Positions 9,077 through 17,875 of a DNA stretch of 64,000 nucleotides are shown here, piece by piece. Each line of letters starts with the position of its first letter. The first letter of the stretch is position 1. The notes under the pieces were generated by a model. It was not told the origin of the DNA. It made no database searches and worked only from the letters and a program-made list of their open reading frames with translations. The position numbers and the translations under genes are program-made. The DNA comes from Elizabethkingia occulta (GTDB lineage Bacteria; Bacteroidota; Bacteroidia; Flavobacteriales; Weeksellaceae), in contig NZ_MAHX01000021.1 in the NCBI RefSeq assembly GCF_002023715.1, positions 248,001 through 312,000 on the forward strand. The letters run 5' to 3'.

Positions 9077-10225
9077 CTAAAAAACAGCTGAGCCCTCATC
9101 TCTCTGCCGGACTATATGTTTATAGTATTCGGAAGGTGTCTTGCCATTAATCTCTTTAAAATAACGATTAAATGAGGATTTAGATCTGAATCCTGCTTCA
9201 TAGGCAAAGGAAAGGAAGTTGATATCCTCGTCCTTTTCTATCGCCTTGTTAACGATCTGTTTAAAGTATTCTATTCTGTATTCATTGATGTAAGAATAGA
9301 AAGATTTGTGCTTATACCCGTTGAGTATTTCGCTGATCTGATATTTATTGATGCTGGTCTGCGCAGAAAGCAAATCCAGTGTCAGATCGTAATTTCTGAA
9401 CAGCTCCTTTTTAACGACCAAATTATCCAGTTTTTCCCACAGCTCCCGAAACCGGAATTCATAATCTATAGTTTTGTTTTGTGTAGTTGTTTCTATTTGA
9501 TTGTTAGATGGTAATACAGGGTTTTCTAATGTATTGGTAGAAGTTTGATAAAGGTTTTCTGGTACAAGGTTTTTTCTCAGAATAAGAAGGCATATAACCA
9601 AGAGGAGTATATAAGCGGTACCTCTTACAATATCGTTAATGATCTGTGAATCCTGAGGCCGTGTATACAGCAGAACTTTGGAAATAATAATGATAAAGTC
9701 TGTTACAAGCATGCAGCCGGATATTCTTATAATAATGGAATAATCGCTGTTGCTAATGGCTTTGTTGTGCATATTATTTGCGATGAATATACTTTTTATA
9801 GGATAGTATAAATTGGTCGCAAATATTACAACCATACTGGTGTTATTATATAAATCTAGCAGTCTTTGATCCACTCTGCCAATAATGAAGAAAACCGCTG
9901 AAATGGTAAAATAAGCAATCATCAGAACAAAGAATGGGATGAAAATATACCATTTGGTTACAATATTAAAATCTTTTGCAGATTTAGTCAAGGTGTAAAG
10001 ATATACCAAAGGTCCGTAACAGGCAGAAATAAAAGTATTCATTTGTTGTTTGATACTCTCGTCCGGTATGAATTTGAAGATGATAAACTTAATGATCAAA
10101 TGAACAGCAATAGCCGAAAGAAGAATAATGAAAAGGTTGTTGGAGATCGCTTTATTTTCTCTGGCTCTTAAAAACCAAAGTGATATTAATGCCTGAAAAG
10201 CGCCGATAATAACTATATATTGCAT
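9077..10225 (-). CDS. Membrane-bound AraC-family regulator (about 7 TM helices plus HTH)
   Basis: 382 residues. The first roughly 215 are hydrophobic segments (for example NNLFIILLSAIAVHLIIKFI and YIFIPFFVLMIAYFTI), about seven helices in all. The C-terminal 120 residues are an AraC-type double HTH ending in INFLSFAYEAGFRSKSSFNR and GKTPSEYYKH. This architecture, a membrane sensor fused to a DNA-binding domain, is common in flavobacteria. It is divergent from the TonB receptor gene with 216 bp between starts, which makes that receptor locus its likely target (inference). The ligand is unknown. Confidence 0.85.
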   Translation of the reverse strand: MQYIVIIGAFQALISLWFLRARENKAISNNLFIILLSAIAVHLIIKFIIFKFIPDESIKQQMNTFISACYGPLVYLYTLTKSAKDFNIVTKWYIFIPFFVLMIAYFTISAVFFIIGRVDQRLLDLYNNTSMVVIFATNLYYPIKSIFIANNMHNKAISNSDYSIIIRISGCMLVTDFIIIISKVLLYTRPQDSQIINDIVRGTAYILLLVICLLILRKNLVPENLYQTSTNTLENPVLPSNNQIETTTQNKTIDYEFRFRELWEKLDNLVVKKELFRNYDLTLDLLSAQTSINKYQISEILNGYKHKSFYSYINEYRIEYFKQIVNKAIEKDEDINFLSFAYEAGFRSKSSFNRYFKEINGKTPSEYYKHIVRQRDEGSAVF

Positions 10226-10441
10226 ATTCTCCTTGCTCTGTTACAAAGGAAGTATATAAATGTTACACTATTATTATTTGATTATTATTTATCTATTAAA
10301 AATGCTGTTGTAATGTTAATATTCAGTTCATAATTAAATAACAAATAATTAAAATTGTTTAACTTATTGATTATTAGTATTATAATAGTGTTTTTCCAAC
10401 GAATGATACTTCTGAATTCATGATTTTTTCTGAAGGACGAA

Positions 10442-13390
10442 ATGAAAAGACAGGAACTTCAATTTTGCCTCAAAAAAAATATGAAAGATTCTACTGGTTT
10501 TTACAAATGGGAAAGAGGAGCGATTAAAGTATCGGTGTTCTTCTTGCTTGCATCTTTTGGAAGTATTCATGCACAGACGATTAAAGGAACTGTGGTTAGC
10601 AAAGTAAACGGAGCGCTTCCGGGTGCTAATATATCCATTGTAGATGCTGATACTAAAGCCATTTCATCTTTGGATGGTGATTTTAATTTGCTTTCGCCAA
10701 AACTTGGTGAGGTTAAACTGAAAGTTGAATACATAGGTTATCAGGCCCAAACCTTATCGATTGTCTTGAAGGAAGGAACAAACGATATAGGCTATGTAAG
10801 CATAGAACCTGAGGATAAGAAGAATAAAGATAAAATAAGCAGTATTGAAGGGGTTGTTATCTCGACAAGAGCCAATGCCCTTACGCAGGCAAAAGCCTAT
10901 GAAATAAAGAAAAATTCGAATGCTATTATGGAGGTTATCGCGGCAGATGCTATTGGTAAACTTCCGGACAGAAATGCGGCAGAAGCAGTGCAGAGAGTTC
11001 AGGGTGTAGCTGTTGCCAGATATCATGGTGAAGCGGATCAGGCTACGGTAAGGGGAACTCCTTTTGCATGGACGTCGACACTTTTCAACGGAAATCGCCT
11101 TCCAAGTGCCAATGTTTTGGGGAACAGATCTTTCGTTCTGGATGTTGTTCCTTCGGAGCTGATACAGTATGTGCAGGTTTCTAAAGCTGTTACACCAGAT
11201 ATGGACGGCGATGCTATAGGAGGCAGTATTAATTTTATTACAAGGACTGCTCCTGCTAAAAAGATGCTGAGTGTAAGCGGGGCAGGTGGTTACAATACAT
11301 TTTCGCGCAACGGAACTTATAACGGGTCCATAGTGTACGGTGACCGGTTTTTCAAGAATAAATTAGGTGTAATCTTATCCGGTGCTATCTGGGACAGGCA
11401 ATGGGGTGCAGATTCTTTCGATGCTTCATATAATACCGGTGCAGCTAATGAAATCGAAAAGAAATCCATCAGTACAGTGATGATGAAGAGGTATATGGGG
11501 ACAAGAAGAACTATTGGTCTGAATGGTGGACTAGAGTATAAACTGAATGCAAATAATAAAACCTACTTCCGGGGAATGTTCAATAAGTTTGATGATATCC
11601 GTCCTGTTTATGAATCCTATGTAGACTATACCAACAACAGGTATCAGTACAACTTTAGATATTCCCATTATCAGACTGAATTATACGGAATGGAGCTTGG
11701 CGGAGAGCATAGCCTGTCTTCAAAATTAAATTTAGACTGGATGCTAAGTAATTATAAAGCAGACTATTTCCTGAATACACCTCCGAAAAACGAAACAAAA
11801 GGACTTCCGATAGCAACATTCAGACAGAAAATAACCAGTAGCTTCAACAATCTTACAAATGGTAAACGCTATTGGGGGTTTGATTCCCCACAGGGAATTG
11901 GTGGAGAGTATATGGATTATAACTCTGATGTGAAAGATCAGAATGAAAAAATGAGTCCTGATAAGCTTTTGCTTTCCCAACTGGTTATTGCAAAGCTGGA
12001 TAACAGTGAGCGTGATAAAATTGCAAGGCTGAATTTAAAATATGATATCAGTCCTGATATTACATTGAGAATCGGGGCTAAATACAGAGAAAAAGACAGA
12101 AATAGTACCTATGGTTACAGTGCTGTATACCTGCCCGGAGCTTCGGTAGGTGTTCCAAATGCACCGGCTTTGTTAGCGCTTTCTCAGTTATCGACGACTG
12201 ATCCTGCTAAAGGTATTCGTTTTTTGAACGGAATGAATGGTGATTACAGCTCGTATGTGATGAATCCGCCTACAAAAGATCAGTTGTTTCAAATGTATTC
12301 ATCAGAGTTTTTGCAAAAGAATGGTTTCAAAGACTTTTCGAATGCAGCAAGTAATGCAACAAGTGTGTATACAGGCGAGGAATCTGTTTTTGCAACCTAT
12401 GCAATGGCAGAAATCAAAGCAGGTGATAAGCTTAAAATTATTGGTGGATTCAGAAATGAAACCACTAGGCTGACATTAAACGGAGCGAAATCTACAAAAG
12501 AAGGAAATTCAACCGTTATCAGCCCGTCAGTTGTAGAAAGTAATTATAATGCGTTTCTTCCAATGCTTCATTTACGCTATAATCTGTCTTCTCAGGCCAA
12601 TCTGAGGTTTGCCTATACAAGATCTTTTATCCGTCCTAATTTTGGCGATATGTCGCCCGGATCCAGTATAGATAATACGACAAATCCTTTTACCATTACA
12701 AGAGGAAATCCGGATCTGGGACCTACTTTCAGTCATAATCTGGATCTTATGGGAGAATATTATTTCAAAAATATAGGAATCCTTTCCGGTGGCGTGTTCT
12801 ATAAAAAGATCTCGGATATTGTTTTTTCAGATACTTCTGTAATGAATATCGGAGGCACAGACTACAGGGTAACTCAGTCTAAGAATTTACAAGATTCAAA
12901 TTTGATAGGCTTTGAAGCCGGAATTAATAAGCGTTTTGACTTCCTGCCGGGGTTCTGGAATGGATTCGGGGTTGAATTTAACTACACTTTTATCAATTCG
13001 AATGTAGAAGTCCCAAGAACAGACAAAAATGGGGTGCAGTATTTTGATAAAACATCGCTTCCTAATCAGTCTAAAAACCTCTTTAATGCTATTCTGTATT
13101 ACGAAAACAAAAGACTGATGGTTCGTTTAGCCGGAAACTACAGAGGGAAATCAGTTGAGACAATTAATCAGAATCTTGGGGCACAGTATTATATATGGTC
13201 TGATAAGAACTTTACAATCGATTTTTCTGCCAGTTATGATATTAGCAAAAATGTCAAATTGTTTGTCGAGCTCAATAATTTAGGTAATGAAAGCCTTAGG
13301 CAGTATATGGGAGATAACAAAAAGAGAATTACCTCGCATGAATGGTATGGCAGCAGAGGTCAATTAGGTATCCGTTGGCAAATATTTTAA
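10442..13390 (+). CDS. TonB-dependent receptor with carboxypeptidase-regulatory domain
   Basis: 982 residues. The signal peptide ends near residue 45 (SFGSIHAQ); initiation at Met14 is equally possible. A carboxypeptidase-regulatory-like beta domain follows (IKGTVVSKVNGALPGANISI, about 45-115). The plug has IGKLPDRNAAEAVQRVQGV and KAVTPDMDGDAIGGSINF, then comes a 22-strand barrel ending RGQLGIRWQIF. The plug wording resembles the Xanthomonas/Caulobacter-type TonB receptors that often import carbohydrates or other organics, not the siderophore class (family knowledge). It is followed after 9 bp by the phosphatase gene and flanked by a membrane AraC regulator, so regulated uptake of a phosphorylated or esterified nutrient is plausible but unproven. 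Confidence 0.9.
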   Translation: MKRQELQFCLKKNMKDSTGFYKWERGAIKVSVFFLLASFGSIHAQTIKGTVVSKVNGALPGANISIVDADTKAISSLDGDFNLLSPKLGEVKLKVEYIGYQAQTLSIVLKEGTNDIGYVSIEPEDKKNKDKISSIEGVVISTRANALTQAKAYEIKKNSNAIMEVIAADAIGKLPDRNAAEAVQRVQGVAVARYHGEADQATVRGTPFAWTSTLFNGNRLPSANVLGNRSFVLDVVPSELIQYVQVSKAVTPDMDGDAIGGSINFITRTAPAKKMLSVSGAGGYNTFSRNGTYNGSIVYGDRFFKNKLGVILSGAIWDRQWGADSFDASYNTGAANEIEKKSISTVMMKRYMGTRRTIGLNGGLEYKLNANNKTYFRGMFNKFDDIRPVYESYVDYTNNRYQYNFRYSHYQTELYGMELGGEHSLSSKLNLDWMLSNYKADYFLNTPPKNETKGLPIATFRQKITSSFNNLTNGKRYWGFDSPQGIGGEYMDYNSDVKDQNEKMSPDKLLLSQLVIAKLDNSERDKIARLNLKYDISPDITLRIGAKYREKDRNSTYGYSAVYLPGASVGVPNAPALLALSQLSTTDPAKGIRFLNGMNGDYSSYVMNPPTKDQLFQMYSSEFLQKNGFKDFSNAASNATSVYTGEESVFATYAMAEIKAGDKLKIIGGFRNETTRLTLNGAKSTKEGNSTVISPSVVESNYNAFLPMLHLRYNLSSQANLRFAYTRSFIRPNFGDMSPGSSIDNTTNPFTITRGNPDLGPTFSHNLDLMGEYYFKNIGILSGGVFYKKISDIVFSDTSVMNIGGTDYRVTQSKNLQDSNLIGFEAGINKRFDFLPGFWNGFGVEFNYTFINSNVEVPRTDKNGVQYFDKTSLPNQSKNLFNAILYYENKRLMVRLAGNYRGKSVETINQNLGAQYYIWSDKNFTIDFSASYDISKNVKLFVELNNLGNESLRQYMGDNKKRITSHEWYGSRGQLGIRWQIF

Positions 13391-13399
13391 AATTTATAT

Positions 13400-14224
13400 A
13401 TGAAAAAACTGATTTTAATAACTTCATTATCAGTGTGTAGCATGAGTGTGTGTGCACAGATTAATGACAGTCTTCGCCGTGTTGTAAAAATGGAAGGAGC
13501 ATTTAACTTCCGTGATGCTGGAGGCTATAAAACTGCAGATGGAAAAGAAGTCGTTTTGGGGAAGATTTACCGCAGTGATGCAATTGATAAATTGTCGGAT
13601 CGTGATCTGAAGACCTTTAAAAATAGGAAGATAAGTACTGTTGTGGATTTTAGGGGAGTTGAAGAAGCTAAAAAGGCTCCGGACAGGCTTCCGGATCATA
13701 CAAATTATTTGCTTTGCCCTGCAGGAAGCAATGATCTTCCTAATACACAAAGTATTGTAAACATGCTGAAAAACAAGAACTTTTTGTTCGATATGTATGG
13801 TGAAGGAGGATTACCTTACTTTGGAGAAAGATACAGACCACTATTTGTGAAGCTGTTGACTTTGCAGCCTGATGAGGCTCTTTTATACCATTGTACAGGT
13901 GGGCGAGACAGAACGGGAATGGCTTCTGCATTATTTCTGAAAATATTAGGTGTTCCGCAGGATATCATTGAGAATGACTATGTTGCCTCTAACTTCTATC
14001 TGGCAAAGAATCCTACAATGAAGAATATGTATGCCGGCCTTTCGAAGATGTCCGGATTAAGCGATGCTGAAATAAAACAACAGATGGAATTACGTCCTGA
14101 GCTTATCAGAAACTTCTTTAATAGTATTAATAAGAAGTACGGAAGTATAGAGAATTTCTTCCAGGTTGAGATGGGAATAGGTCCTAATGAAATTGCAATT
14201 CTAAAGAAGAAATATACCCGTTAA
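13400..14224 (+). CDS. Exported tyrosine-phosphatase-like enzyme (Y_phosphatase3 type)
   Basis: 274 residues with a signal peptide (LITSLSVCSMSVCAQ). The catalytic P-loop is H164-C165-T-G-G-R-D-R171, the HCx5R signature of cysteine phosphatases. The early NFRDAGGY motif is typical of the IphP/Y_phosphatase3 group, which includes phosphatases for phosphotyrosine, phosphoinositides and phytate. Export points to an extracytoplasmic substrate. The gene sits 9 bp after the TonB receptor, and a strong terminator follows at 14257, so receptor and phosphatase form one unit. Scavenging a phosphate ester imported by the receptor is inference. Confidence 0.88.
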   Translation: MKKLILITSLSVCSMSVCAQINDSLRRVVKMEGAFNFRDAGGYKTADGKEVVLGKIYRSDAIDKLSDRDLKTFKNRKISTVVDFRGVEEAKKAPDRLPDHTNYLLCPAGSNDLPNTQSIVNMLKNKNFLFDMYGEGGLPYFGERYRPLFVKLLTLQPDEALLYHCTGGRDRTGMASALFLKILGVPQDIIENDYVASNFYLAKNPTMKNMYAGLSKMSGLSDAEIKQQMELRPELIRNFFNSINKKYGSIENFFQVEMGIGPNEIAILKKKYTR

Positions 14225-14256
14225 TCAGACTGATTTTTACATCCGATTAATAGCTA

Positions 14257-14294
14257 AGCATGTTAGGATTTTGTGTCCTGACATGCTTTTTTTG
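14257..14294 (+). terminator. Strong intrinsic terminator after receptor-phosphatase unit
   Basis: AGCATGTTAGGA pairs with TCCTGACATGCT (12 bp, one wobble) around a 7-nt loop, followed by seven T residues. Confidence 0.9.
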
Positions 14295-14787
14295 TTATAA
14301 ATCTTGTGTGTTTTATAAGAGAGTGGAGGTTAGTTTTGTCAATATTTTCTATTTTCCAGAATAGTTGTTTTAGTAAAATCTATATGTTTTTTATGATTTT
14401 GTTAGGGCTTATATTTAAGGTTAAAATAAGCATTTTTAGGCTTTTCAATTTTTTTGCAATAATAAAATTGGCTTTATTTAAATGCATTTAAGTTATTTTA
14501 AATGAGTTATTTATAATATTTTATTTATAATTTAGTTTATGATTGTTTTTCACGATTTTTTTTCTTCTTTGAAACCGGATTTTTGGACTTAATTTTTTAG
14601 GATATGATGGTGTTTAATGTCATTTGTGTTATTTAGAATAAATAAAAACAATATATTTGCCGGAAAATAAATCGTGCTATCAGTTGGTCTGTTCGTGTCA
14701 GAAATTGTTGCTGCAAAAAAAGCAAACCTGACAAATCTGAAGTGTGCAGATCTGATAGTTTCTCCTAACCAAAAATTATATTGATTC
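14295..14787. other. AT-rich intergenic stretch
   Basis: Nearly 500 bp of strongly AT-rich sequence with no convincing gene. Short open stretches here have composition-driven residues only. The sole recognisable element is a -7 box at 14652. Confidence 0.6.
14623..14659 (+). promoter_or_regulatory. Candidate promoter of the esterase gene
   Basis: TATATTTG at 14652-14659 matches TAnnTTTG. A TTTG at 14623 lies 25 bp upstream, slightly longer than the usual 17-23 bp. The ATG is 128 nt downstream of the -7 box. Confidence 0.4.
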
Positions 14788-15831
14788 ATGAAATCCCGAT
14801 TGTTGTATGCACTAACATTATCTTTTTTTTCGGTGCTGAATTATGCGCAAACAGAAAACATTAATATAGGTGTCAAAATTCCACTAAAATCAGAAGTGCT
14901 AAAGGAAGGTCGCTCTATTTGGGTATCGTTGCCGGAAGGCTATCAAAAAGACTTAAAAACAGCTTATCCAGTAATCTATGTACTGGATGCAGAGAATAAC
15001 TTCAATTATTTGTCATCCGTTTACCATTATCTTAGCAAAGAACCATTCGGAATATTACCACAAGGAATTCTTGTAGCTGTTGCCAATACAAACAGAACCC
15101 GTGACCTTACGCCAACAAAATCTTCTAAGGAAATGAATCTGGGAGGTAAGAAACAATCTATGTTTACAGAAAGTGGTGGAAATGCTGCTTTTATGGAATT
15201 TATAAAAGGGGAATTGTTTCCACTTATTGAAAAGAACTACCGGACTAATGGTTACAAAGTATTTGTAGGTCACTCTTTTGGCGGGCTTACAGCTATCAAT
15301 AATCTGCTGACAGAGCCTTTGTTCAACGCTTATATTGCAAATGACCCGAGTCTTTGGTGGGATAACGAACTTATGGTAAGAAAGGCGGAGGCATCTGTTA
15401 GAGACTTCAAGAATATTAAGTTCTTTTTGGCGCAGGCGAATAATGTGGAAGCAAGAAACGGAAAAGAGGACGAGCATGAAACTGCAATCCGAAAATTTAA
15501 AAATCTGTTGGAGCAAGGAAAGCTAAAGAATCTTCAGTGGAAATATGATTTCTATAAAAATGATGATCATGGAACCGTCCCCCTGCCTGGAAATAATGAC
15601 GGGTTGCGTTTTATATTCAATTCTTATAAATGGAATTTCAGAGATGCCTTAAAGAATCCGGCACTTATCAGGGAGCATTATCAAAAGGTGTCTGAAGAGA
15701 TGGGATATACCTTTAAGCCTACAGAAACATTTTTCAGAAAGATTATTGATATTGCTAAAGAAAGAGCAACCCCTGTAGTTGTGAATGAATTTGAAGCTTT
15801 GCAAAAGCACTATTATCCTGATTCAAAATAA
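14788..15831 (+). CDS. Exported alpha/beta-hydrolase esterase (IroE/esterase D-like)
   Basis: 347 residues with signal peptide LSFFSVLNYAQ. It belongs to the putative-esterase alpha/beta-hydrolase group that includes Fes/IroE-like esterases. The nucleophile elbow is GHSFGGL, preceded by AYPVIYVLDAENNF. Later NDDHGTVP provides the usual His. The C-terminal extension after about residue 280 is helical. It lies 3' of the receptor-phosphatase unit but behind a terminator and its own promoter-like box, so it is a neighbour rather than an operon member. Siderophore-ester or acyl-ester hydrolysis is possible; the substrate cannot be read from the sequence. Confidence 0.82.
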   Translation: MKSRLLYALTLSFFSVLNYAQTENINIGVKIPLKSEVLKEGRSIWVSLPEGYQKDLKTAYPVIYVLDAENNFNYLSSVYHYLSKEPFGILPQGILVAVANTNRTRDLTPTKSSKEMNLGGKKQSMFTESGGNAAFMEFIKGELFPLIEKNYRTNGYKVFVGHSFGGLTAINNLLTEPLFNAYIANDPSLWWDNELMVRKAEASVRDFKNIKFFLAQANNVEARNGKEDEHETAIRKFKNLLEQGKLKNLQWKYDFYKNDDHGTVPLPGNNDGLRFIFNSYKWNFRDALKNPALIREHYQKVSEEMGYTFKPTETFFRKIIDIAKERATPVVVNEFEALQKHYYPDSK

Positions 15832-15927
15832 AGAATGAAAGATTGCGAGAAGGAAGGTCTGGTAAATAACAAATAATGCTGCGAAGAACTATCGAAATAT
15901 TAAATTAAGCTATGTTTAATATTATCA

Positions 15928-15954
15928 CTAAACCTCCCGATAAGGGAGGTTTAG
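15928..15954. terminator. Perfect hairpin between convergent genes
   Basis: CTAAACCTCCC and GGGAGGTTTAG form an 11-bp perfect stem with a 5-nt loop between two convergent genes. Neither side has a strong U-tract. A bidirectional terminator is likely. Confidence 0.6.
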
Positions 15955-16015
15955 CTTGATAATCAAACCAATTTTTCTGTATAATAACAAAAAAATTCTG
16001 TAAGCGGATTGCTCT

Positions 16016-16381
16016 TTATTTTACACGTTTCAGAACTACATGAGAGCTCTGGCCACTACCAAAGTCTATATCTACAGTACATGAATCTGTATAAGCTTTA
16101 CCAGTATGAGGGTAATCAGTACCAGATACATTTACGCTAAATGAAAAGTTATTGTCTTTAACCTTACCATTATCCAAAACTATTTCGCCCATAGGAGAGC
16201 TGACTACGCCTGTAAGTTTTTCGCCATCTACGTTAAAATTGTATACAGCATCCAAAGAATTGCCATCCGGAGTATGGATTACGCCACTCCATTTACCATT
16301 TAGGTTCGAGATTACTACTGCTGCCATACATACGATAACGCAGCAAAATAACAGGGCAGTTGTAAAGATCTTTTTTTTCAT
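16016..16381 (-). CDS. Small exported beta-rich protein of unknown function
   Basis: 121 residues with signal peptide (FTTALLFCCVIVCMAAVVIS). The mature part of about 95 residues is all beta by pattern (GKWSGVIHTPDGNSLD, GEKLTGVVSSPMGEIVL, FSFSVNVSGTDYPHTG), with polar/hydrophobic alternation and Gly turns as in small lipocalin-like or barrel folds. No catalytic motif is seen. It ends opposite the esterase, with a hairpin between, and no gene lies upstream for about 850 bp. It may be periplasmic. I do not recognise a named family. Confidence 0.7.
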   Translation of the reverse strand: MKKKIFTTALLFCCVIVCMAAVVISNLNGKWSGVIHTPDGNSLDAVYNFNVDGEKLTGVVSSPMGEIVLDNGKVKDNNFSFSVNVSGTDYPHTGKAYTDSCTVDIDFGSGQSSHVVLKRVK

Positions 16382-16475
16382 ATCTATTTAAATTTATTGA
16401 ATTATGTTATATCCAATTAAGGCTGATATACAGAAGACATTAACCAATTGTATTTTAGAGCCTATTTTAATACTC

Positions 16476-16548
16476 TTCGACAAGCTCAGTGTGACATTGT
16501 TCGTCCATAATATCTTTCTTTTAGGGTGTCAGGTTGAGCCTGTCGAAA
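16476..16548. repeat. Intergenic inverted repeat of the TTCGACAAGCTCAG type
   Basis: Arm 1 begins TTCGACAAGCTCAGTGTGAC. Arm 2 (TGTCAGGTTGAGCCTGTCGA) is its imperfect reverse complement, with about 30 bp between. Related half or rearranged copies occur at 31197-31297, 45569-45606 and 55475-55497, so it is a dispersed family in this genome. Confidence 0.8.
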
Positions 16549-16921
16549 CCTAATGCTTTTTTTGAATTCAAATTTAAACAGGTTCTTATTTAAAAAGCAG
16601 TTTTGTAAAATTCAGTTTTTTTGAAGAAATATTAATGAATGCAATATGAATTTTTATTTAACATTCAGTTATAGACTCCTCTAAAATATAAAAATTGCAG
16701 CTTGGAAACTAAATAAGTGGGAAATATTCCTGTCCTGTTATGCAAATTGAATAGTGAAAAAAACACCAAAAAAAATTGCTTGTTATTTTTTCTTTCGGAT
16801 ACGTCTGATTTATGATTCAGATATCTGTATTTTAAATTATGATACATACAATTTTAAGGTATTTGTTTCGTTATATGATGTGGGTATTTTCTAAGCGGGT
16901 ATAATGTCGGAATGCTTTAAA

Positions 16922-16968
16922 ACAGGTCGTAGCGTTATAGAGTTTAAACAGACCTGTCTTCTACAGGT
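16922..16968 (+). promoter_or_regulatory. Two mutually exclusive hairpins
   Basis: GACCTGT at 16951-16957 can pair with ACAGGTC at 16922-16928. Alternatively ACCTGT (16952-16957) pairs with ACAGGT (16963-16968) in a tight 5-nt-loop hairpin. It could be an operator with three half-sites or a switch. It lies about 260 bp before the short peptide gene. Function unknown. Confidence 0.3.
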
Positions 16969-17226
16969 ATCTCAATTATAAAATAAAACGATATATGTTG
17001 TTGATAATTAAATGTTTGTTGGTGTGTTTTTTTATTCGGATTTAAAATCTCAATACCCAAACACTTTTTTTTCAGTCGTCAGGGAGCTAATTTTAGACCA
17101 CAGATTCAATGTCTGATTTGAGGAGATCTCAGCACTCTGCAATAATAAGTACTGATTGAGCCACTTTAGCCTACACATAAACTTGATGATGATACTCAGT
17201 TATTTTTTAACTAAAACTAGATTACT

Positions 17227-17397
17227 ATGAAAGAAGAAAATGAAATTAAAAAATCTTTTCAAAATAAGAAAGAATATATTCCGCCAAAATTAGAAGTTGC
17301 AATAATAAGAATGGGACATGGTATAACTTCGGGTCCGGTACGTACCGTTAACAAAACCAACGAGCCGTATCAAAAGAGTATGAAGAACGTGTCATGA
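17227..17397 (+). CDS. Short peptide (56 aa) of the fimbrillin-locus leader type
   Basis: ATG at 17227, TGA ending at 17397. The N-terminal third is charged (MKEENEIKKSFQNKKE), followed by YIPPKLEVAIIRMGHGITSG and a basic/polar tail ending KNVS. The core fits Y-x2-P-x-L-x4-I-x-M-x2-G-I-x-[AS]-G, which is also present in the 64-aa peptide at 21285-21479. That shared spacing is why I call this a gene despite its length. No signal peptide or membrane segment. Next downstream on the same strand is the TPR-AraC regulator. Similar uncharacterised short proteins with a conserved Gly turn are common in flavobacteria (from memory). Function unknown; a secreted or signalling peptide is speculative. Confidence 0.65.
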   Translation: MKEENEIKKSFQNKKEYIPPKLEVAIIRMGHGITSGPVRTVNKTNEPYQKSMKNVS

Positions 17398-17875
17398 ACC
17401 AAAACTTAAATAAAATATACTTATTTAGATTTTTATGATCAGACCACAGGCAGCGCCATCTGTAATAGTTATGGTATATTAGTAACTAACAAGACTATTC
17501 TGTATAGCACATTTTTATTCATTTTATCAGGGCAACTATCATACTGTTTTGCCTTCAGTATATCAGTATTAAACAAATCAGAAATATAAATAGACAGATC
17601 TGTGTATCTCTGTCGTGTAAAGGAAAAAACAATTTCTCATCATTTATTCATTTGTGAAATTTGTTATTTGTTTGTATTTGTAAAAGAGCGGGCAATATAT
17701 TTGCCCGTTCATTCTTAAGGTAAAAATATCTGATTTAATCCGATTATTCAATATGGTGATCTAAGATATAAAGAGATGAATATTTTATTTATTTAGTATT
17801 TGTAAATTAATATCAATTGATTTCTTTTTTGTGATTGTATCTAAAACCGGGTTTTTACTCTACATTTTACGTAAA
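17398..17875. other. Intergenic region before the TPR-AraC regulator
   Basis: About 480 bp containing a 10-bp-stem hairpin at 17686-17710 and otherwise AT-rich sequence. No clear -7 box matching TAnnTTTG was found before 17876. Confidence 0.5.
17686..17710 (+). terminator. Hairpin, probable terminator of the 56-aa peptide gene
   Basis: GAGCGGGCAA pairs with TTGCCCGTTC (10 bp, one wobble) around a 5-nt loop. The T content after it is modest, so efficiency is uncertain. Confidence 0.5.

Larger units (their letters stand above)
16382..17226. other. Gene-poor intergenic region with repeats and hairpins
   Basis: About 850 bp with no credible gene. It holds the inverted repeat at 16476-16548 and a pair of competing hairpins at 16922-16968. 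The rest is AT-rich and featureless to me. It ends at a short peptide gene. Confidence 0.6.

Noticed and set aside
10226-10441. Cobalamin-type or other riboswitch before the large TonB receptor
   Set aside because: The leader is AT-rich without any GC-rich conserved box or stable stem.
14306-14491. 61-codon plus-strand ORF in the AT-rich gap
   Set aside because: Composition-driven Phe/Ile/Lys string directly after a terminator, with no motif or plausible domain.
16665-16847. 60-codon minus-strand ORF
   Set aside because: No motif, no neighbours on the strand and no initiation context; likely chance.
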